Shown piece after piece: positions 7,038-9,740 of a stretch of DNA of 9,740 nucleotides. Every line of letters begins with the position of its first letter. Position 1 is the first letter of the stretch. Below the pieces are notes generated by a model. It had not been told where the DNA came from. It made no database searches and worked only from the letters and a program-made list of their open reading frames with translations. Both the position numbers and the translations under genes were made by a program. The DNA comes from an uncultured Eubacteriales bacterium. GTDB lineage: Bacteria; Bacillota; Clostridia; Christensenellales; Aristaeellaceae. Where the stretch lies: the NCBI GenBank assembly GCA_900553265.1, contig USDD01000091.1, forward strand, positions 1-9,740, in the 5' to 3' direction.

Positions 7038-9356
7038 TCATTCCACTCCACGGAAATAGTGTCCGGTCGTCGTGTCCATTTTTTCGATGGCACTCCATTC
7101 GGGTAGCATGCGGGGATCCTCGCCCCGCGCCGCGGCCCTGTAGAGCGGCAGGAGAATCTTCAGCTCGTCCGCGTCGTCGATGAGCAGCCGCCACGCGTCG
7201 GCCTTGGGCAGCCTGCGAATGCGCCTCAGCGTGTTCAGCGGCACCGAGTTCATCAGCTCCACCACGCAGCCGTCGTCGGACGCGCGGCGGCGCAGCGGGA
7301 ATTCCGCGCCGGTGCGGTCGGTGAGCGCTCTGCCGTCCAGCCGCTCGGACGGCGCGCAGGCGTCGCACCGTCGACAGTCGGCATGCCTTCCCTTCAGGCC
7401 GTGCACGGCGCGATAGGGGCAGTGGCGCAGCTGCATCAGCGGAATTTGCCCCTGAACGATCAGCTCGCGGCCGCCGCCCAGCGCATCGATCTGGCCGCTC
7501 GTCAGCTCCAGCGACGGCGTGAGCGCTGCGCAGCCCCACTGCCGAAGCTGGAGGACGGCGGCGTTGCTGGCGGCGTTCAGCGCGGCGTCGCCCTTCAGAA
7601 TTCCCGGCCATGGAAAGGCGAAATCGGCGACGTTGGAAAGATACGTCGCGTCGATCCGATTCGAAAGGGCGTTGGCCCAGCCGTTCAGCGTCTCCAGCGT
7701 CCGCTGGGAGAGCACCATGGGAATCGCCAGCGCAAAGCGCCCGGGCAGCTGCTTTTCCGCGTCGGAGAGCGCGCCGGGCCGCAGATCCCGCGGGGCGAAG
7801 ATCGCGCCGTCCGCGCCCATGGACAGGGCGGCTTTCAGAAGCGCCGCGTCGCCGCTCTGCACGTAGATTTCGGGAGCGGCGGGGAATGCGTGCGCTTCTT
7901 TTTCGAATTTCGGCGCAGGGCGCAAATTGGCGGGCGGCGGCAGGCGCTTTTCGTCCAATTTCTCCAGCGCGTCGCGGCGCAATGCGTTCAGCGCGGAGAC
8001 CGGGCAGAAGGCGTTTTCGTCGCCGTCGATCTGAACCTTCTCCATGCGATAGGCCGTGCCGCCGGTCTTGCGCAGCTGGGCCTCGATGCGGCCGAAATCC
8101 GCGCCGCGGCTGCGCGCCGGGGCGACGGTTTCGCCGGAGACGGCGGCGGTGTGCGCGCCGTCCGAGACAGTCAGCTCGGCGGGCCTGCCCACGCGCAGCG
8201 TCAGAAACGCGTCCACCGGCGCGGCGCGATGCTCGCCCTCGCAGCTCTCCTGCGCGGCGCGCATCTGAACTGCCGAAACCAGTCGGATCAGCCGGTCGCC
8301 GGAGCGCGCCTCCGGACAGGAAACGCGCTCGCCGGCGGAGGCTGAGAGCTTCACCGGGCGCTCTGCGTTTTTCGCGCCGCGCAGCACCAGCGCGTCGTCG
8401 ATGGACAGCGCCGCGTCGGCCTGAATCCAGCCCGGGCGGACGCATTCGCCCACGGCCACGCCCAGATGGTTGGGCCGCTCGGCGTACATGAGCGCCGCGT
8501 CGTCCAGCCCGGACAGATAGCCCGTGGTGAAGCCGCCGCGGTTGAACATCTGCTTCAGCGGGGCTTCGTCTCTCGGCTGTGCGGGATGGTCGATGGCGCG
8601 GCGATAGGCGGCGGCGACGGCGGCGACGTATTCCGGCCGCTTGAGCCGCCCCTCGATTTTGAAGCTGTCCACGCCCGCGTCCCTTAATTCGTCCAGCAGA
8701 TTCAGCGCGCACAGATCCCGCGTGGAGAGCAGACAGCCCTCCCTGCCGTCCATCCGATAGGGCAGGCGGCAGGGCTGGGCGCAACGGCCGCGATTGCCGC
8801 TGCGGCCGCCCACCATGCTGGACAGCAGGCACTGCCCCGAGCAGGCCACGCACAGCGCGCCGTGGACAAAGACCTCCAGCTCCACGCCCGCGCGGGCGCA
8901 GCCGCGAATCTCATCGAGGCTCATCTCCCGGGCGAGCACCACCCGGGAAAAGCCCTGCGCCTTCAGAAATTCCGCGCCGGCGCGGTTGTGCACGGCCATC
9001 TGCGTGCTGGCGTGCAGCGCAAGGTCGGGCGCGATTGCCCGCACCGCCCGGGCCACGCCGAAGTCCTGCACCAGCACCGCGTCCGCGCCGGCTTGGGCGA
9101 TGGCGCGGATGGAATCCTCCAGCGCGGGAAATTCGTCCTCGCGCACCATGGTGTTCAGCGTCAGATACACGCGCACGCCGCGCAGATGGCAGTAGCGAAT
9201 CGCCTCGGTCAGCGCGTCGCCGTCGAAATTGTCCGCGCTCTGACGGGCGTTGAACGAGCCCGCGCCGAGATAGACCGCGTCCGCGCCGTTCTGCACGGCG
9301 GCGATCAGCGCGTCCCTTCCGCCGGCGGGGCAGAGCAGCTCAGGCCTTTTCGTCAT
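7038..9356 (-). CDS. Long U32-family protein (peptidase U32/DUF3656), probable RNA hydroxylation enzyme
   Basis: U32 proteins were named as collagenase-like peptidases, but characterised bacterial members RlhA and TrhP hydroxylate 23S rRNA or tRNA. That role is more likely here, by inference. The 772-residue product starts ELLCPAGG, a hallmark of the family, and carries the U32 signature EVFVHGALCVACSGQCLLSS at 161-180. Cys169, Cys176, Cys192 and Cys196 are candidate iron-sulfur ligands, with Cys172 also nearby. FKIEGRLKRPEYV (232-244) and FNRGGFTTGYLSG (271-283) follow, then the DUF3656 region at about 370-470. The C-terminal third has a second cysteine set: Cys646, Cys661, Cys664, Cys667 and Cys697, then MNSVPLN, as in long clostridial members. 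I chose ATG 9356 because GGAGG (9370-9366) lies nine bases upstream; the ATG at 9365 directly abuts that site. It overlaps zapA by 17 bases and precedes mutS2 by four. Confidence 0.93.
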   Translation of the reverse strand: MTKRPELLCPAGGRDALIAAVQNGADAVYLGAGSFNARQSADNFDGDALTEAIRYCHLRGVRVYLTLNTMVREDEFPALEDSIRAIAQAGADAVLVQDFGVARAVRAIAPDLALHASTQMAVHNRAGAEFLKAQGFSRVVLAREMSLDEIRGCARAGVELEVFVHGALCVACSGQCLLSSMVGGRSGNRGRCAQPCRLPYRMDGREGCLLSTRDLCALNLLDELRDAGVDSFKIEGRLKRPEYVAAVAAAYRRAIDHPAQPRDEAPLKQMFNRGGFTTGYLSGLDDAALMYAERPNHLGVAVGECVRPGWIQADAALSIDDALVLRGAKNAERPVKLSASAGERVSCPEARSGDRLIRLVSAVQMRAAQESCEGEHRAAPVDAFLTLRVGRPAELTVSDGAHTAAVSGETVAPARSRGADFGRIEAQLRKTGGTAYRMEKVQIDGDENAFCPVSALNALRRDALEKLDEKRLPPPANLRPAPKFEKEAHAFPAAPEIYVQSGDAALLKAALSMGADGAIFAPRDLRPGALSDAEKQLPGRFALAIPMVLSQRTLETLNGWANALSNRIDATYLSNVADFAFPWPGILKGDAALNAASNAAVLQLRQWGCAALTPSLELTSGQIDALGGGRELIVQGQIPLMQLRHCPYRAVHGLKGRHADCRRCDACAPSERLDGRALTDRTGAEFPLRRRASDDGCVVELMNSVPLNTLRRIRRLPKADAWRLLIDDADELKILLPLYRAAARGEDPRMLPEWSAIEKMDTTTGHYFRGVE

Positions 9357-9621
9357 GGCTCGCATCCTCCAGCGCCGCGCGGAGCAGGTCGTTTTCGTGG
9401 CGAAGGCGGCGCAGCTCGTCCCGGGATTTCATCATGTCGTCCGTGGCGTTCACGGCGGTCAGTATGGCCAGCTGCGCCGGCGGCAGCTTGGCCGAGAGGG
9501 CCAGCTCGCTCATTCGCCGGTCCACATGGGCGGCCACGCGCTGAACGTATTCCTCCGGGTCGTAGCCGGAGATGTTGTATTCCTTTCCGGCGATTTTCAC
9601 CGTGGTTCGGATTTTCTGCAT
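9340..9621 (-). CDS. zapA: Cell division protein ZapA
   Basis: ZapA binds FtsZ and promotes bundling of its filaments at the division ring in the cytoplasm. The 93-residue product is of normal length. The N-terminal part (VKIAGKEYNISG, then PEEYVQRVAAHVDRRM) is the typical small globular ZapA fold. It is followed by LAILTAVNATDDMM and a charged C-terminal helix of about residues 63-93 (RDELRRLRHENDLLRAALE) that should form the coiled coil for dimerisation. The start is secure: AGGAGG (9634-9629) lies seven bases before the ATG at 9621. Its end overlaps the start of the U32 gene by 17 bases, implying translational coupling. It is the first gene of the cluster after a strong -10 promoter. Confidence 0.93.
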   Translation of the reverse strand: MQKIRTTVKIAGKEYNISGYDPEEYVQRVAAHVDRRMSELALSAKLPPAQLAILTAVNATDDMMKSRDELRRLRHENDLLRAALEDASHDEKA

Positions 9622-9655
9622 GCGCGCGCCTCCTGTGCATCAGAAATACGTTCCT

Positions 9656-9669
9656 ATTATACCATGATT
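9656..9669 (-). promoter_or_regulatory. Extended -10 promoter of the zapA operon
   Basis: On the minus strand the bases read AATCATGGTATAAT. This gives a perfect TATAAT (9661-9656) with TG one base upstream, the extended -10 form that can work without a -35 box; none is seen in the adjoining palindrome. Transcription would start near 9649, about 28 bases before the zapA ATG. A 13-base copy of this promoter core recurs at 9728-9740. Confidence 0.65.
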
Positions 9670-9740
9670 GTCGGCGAACCGCCTTCGGCGCTCCGCCGAC
9701 CCGGCCAAGCCTTCGGCTTGCCTAATCATTATACCATGAT
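9656..9740. repeat. Palindromic repeat flanked by 13-base direct repeats
   Basis: ATTATACCATGAT occurs at 9656-9668 and again at 9728-9740, 72 bases apart and cut by the window edge. Between them lie two hairpins. In the first, GTCGGCG (9670-9676) pairs with CGCCGAC (9694-9700) and encloses CGCC-TTC-GGCG (9680-9690). In the second, CAAGCC-TTC-GGCTTG occupies 9706-9720. Both have the same TTC loop inside CC/GG. This resembles a small REP- or MITE-like intergenic element or the first units of a tandem array. No T tract follows either hairpin strongly enough to call a terminator. Confidence 0.6.

Noticed and set aside
4760..7183. Very long plus-strand open frame opposite mutS2
   Set aside because: It is antisense to an intact MutS2 with all motifs; the translation is rich in Leu, Val, Gly, His and Gln, as expected from GC-rich antisense, and shows no family motif.
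7030..8853. 607-codon minus-strand frame overlapping the U32 gene
   Set aside because: It is out of frame with a fully conserved U32 protein and is Arg/Ala-rich low-complexity translation typical of a shifted frame in GC-rich DNA.
9670..9720. Reading the two hairpins as a terminator or a CRISPR unit
   Set aside because: There is no T tract after the stems on either strand, only one copy of each hairpin, and no spacer-repeat pattern within the window.

Overview
The window looks like a chromosome segment of a GC-rich member of the Bacillota, most likely a clostridial gut-type bacterium. The evidence is a MutS2 ending in an Smr domain, a long U32 protein with the clostridial-type C-terminal cysteine segment, ZapA, an OmpR-type response regulator with its kinase, strong AGGAGG-like ribosome binding sites and TATAAT boxes. 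I cannot name a genus. Every gene I accept lies on the minus strand, so transcription runs from the right edge to the left.

Right part (about 9740 to 4682): an extended -10 promoter next to a palindromic repeat drives zapA, a long U32 protein (RlhA/TrhP-type RNA hydroxylation family) and mutS2. The three genes are packed tightly: zapA and the U32 gene overlap by 17 bases, and the U32 gene and mutS2 are 4 bases apart. They look like one housekeeping operon covering division, RNA modification and ribosome or DNA quality control.

Middle part (about 4681 to 1223): a response regulator, its membrane histidine kinase and an exported HtrA-type serine protease. This is the layout expected of an envelope or secretion stress module in which the two-component pair controls the protease. 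Both the regulator gene and the protease gene have a TATAAT box preceded by two TTCAYR hexamers repeated every 11 bases. In both promoters one hexamer lies exactly 20 bases upstream of the -10 box. This is the most interesting regulatory signal in the window.

Left part (1222 to 1): composition turns visibly richer in AT. A strong intrinsic terminator (991-1035) separates this part from the protease side. Beyond it lie a small lipoprotein-like frame, possibly frameshifted, a 149-residue conserved protein of unknown function, and a small Trp/Tyr/Cys-rich frame without a normal start codon. This looks like accessory DNA, perhaps partly decayed. Bases 1-160 hold nothing I can support as a gene.
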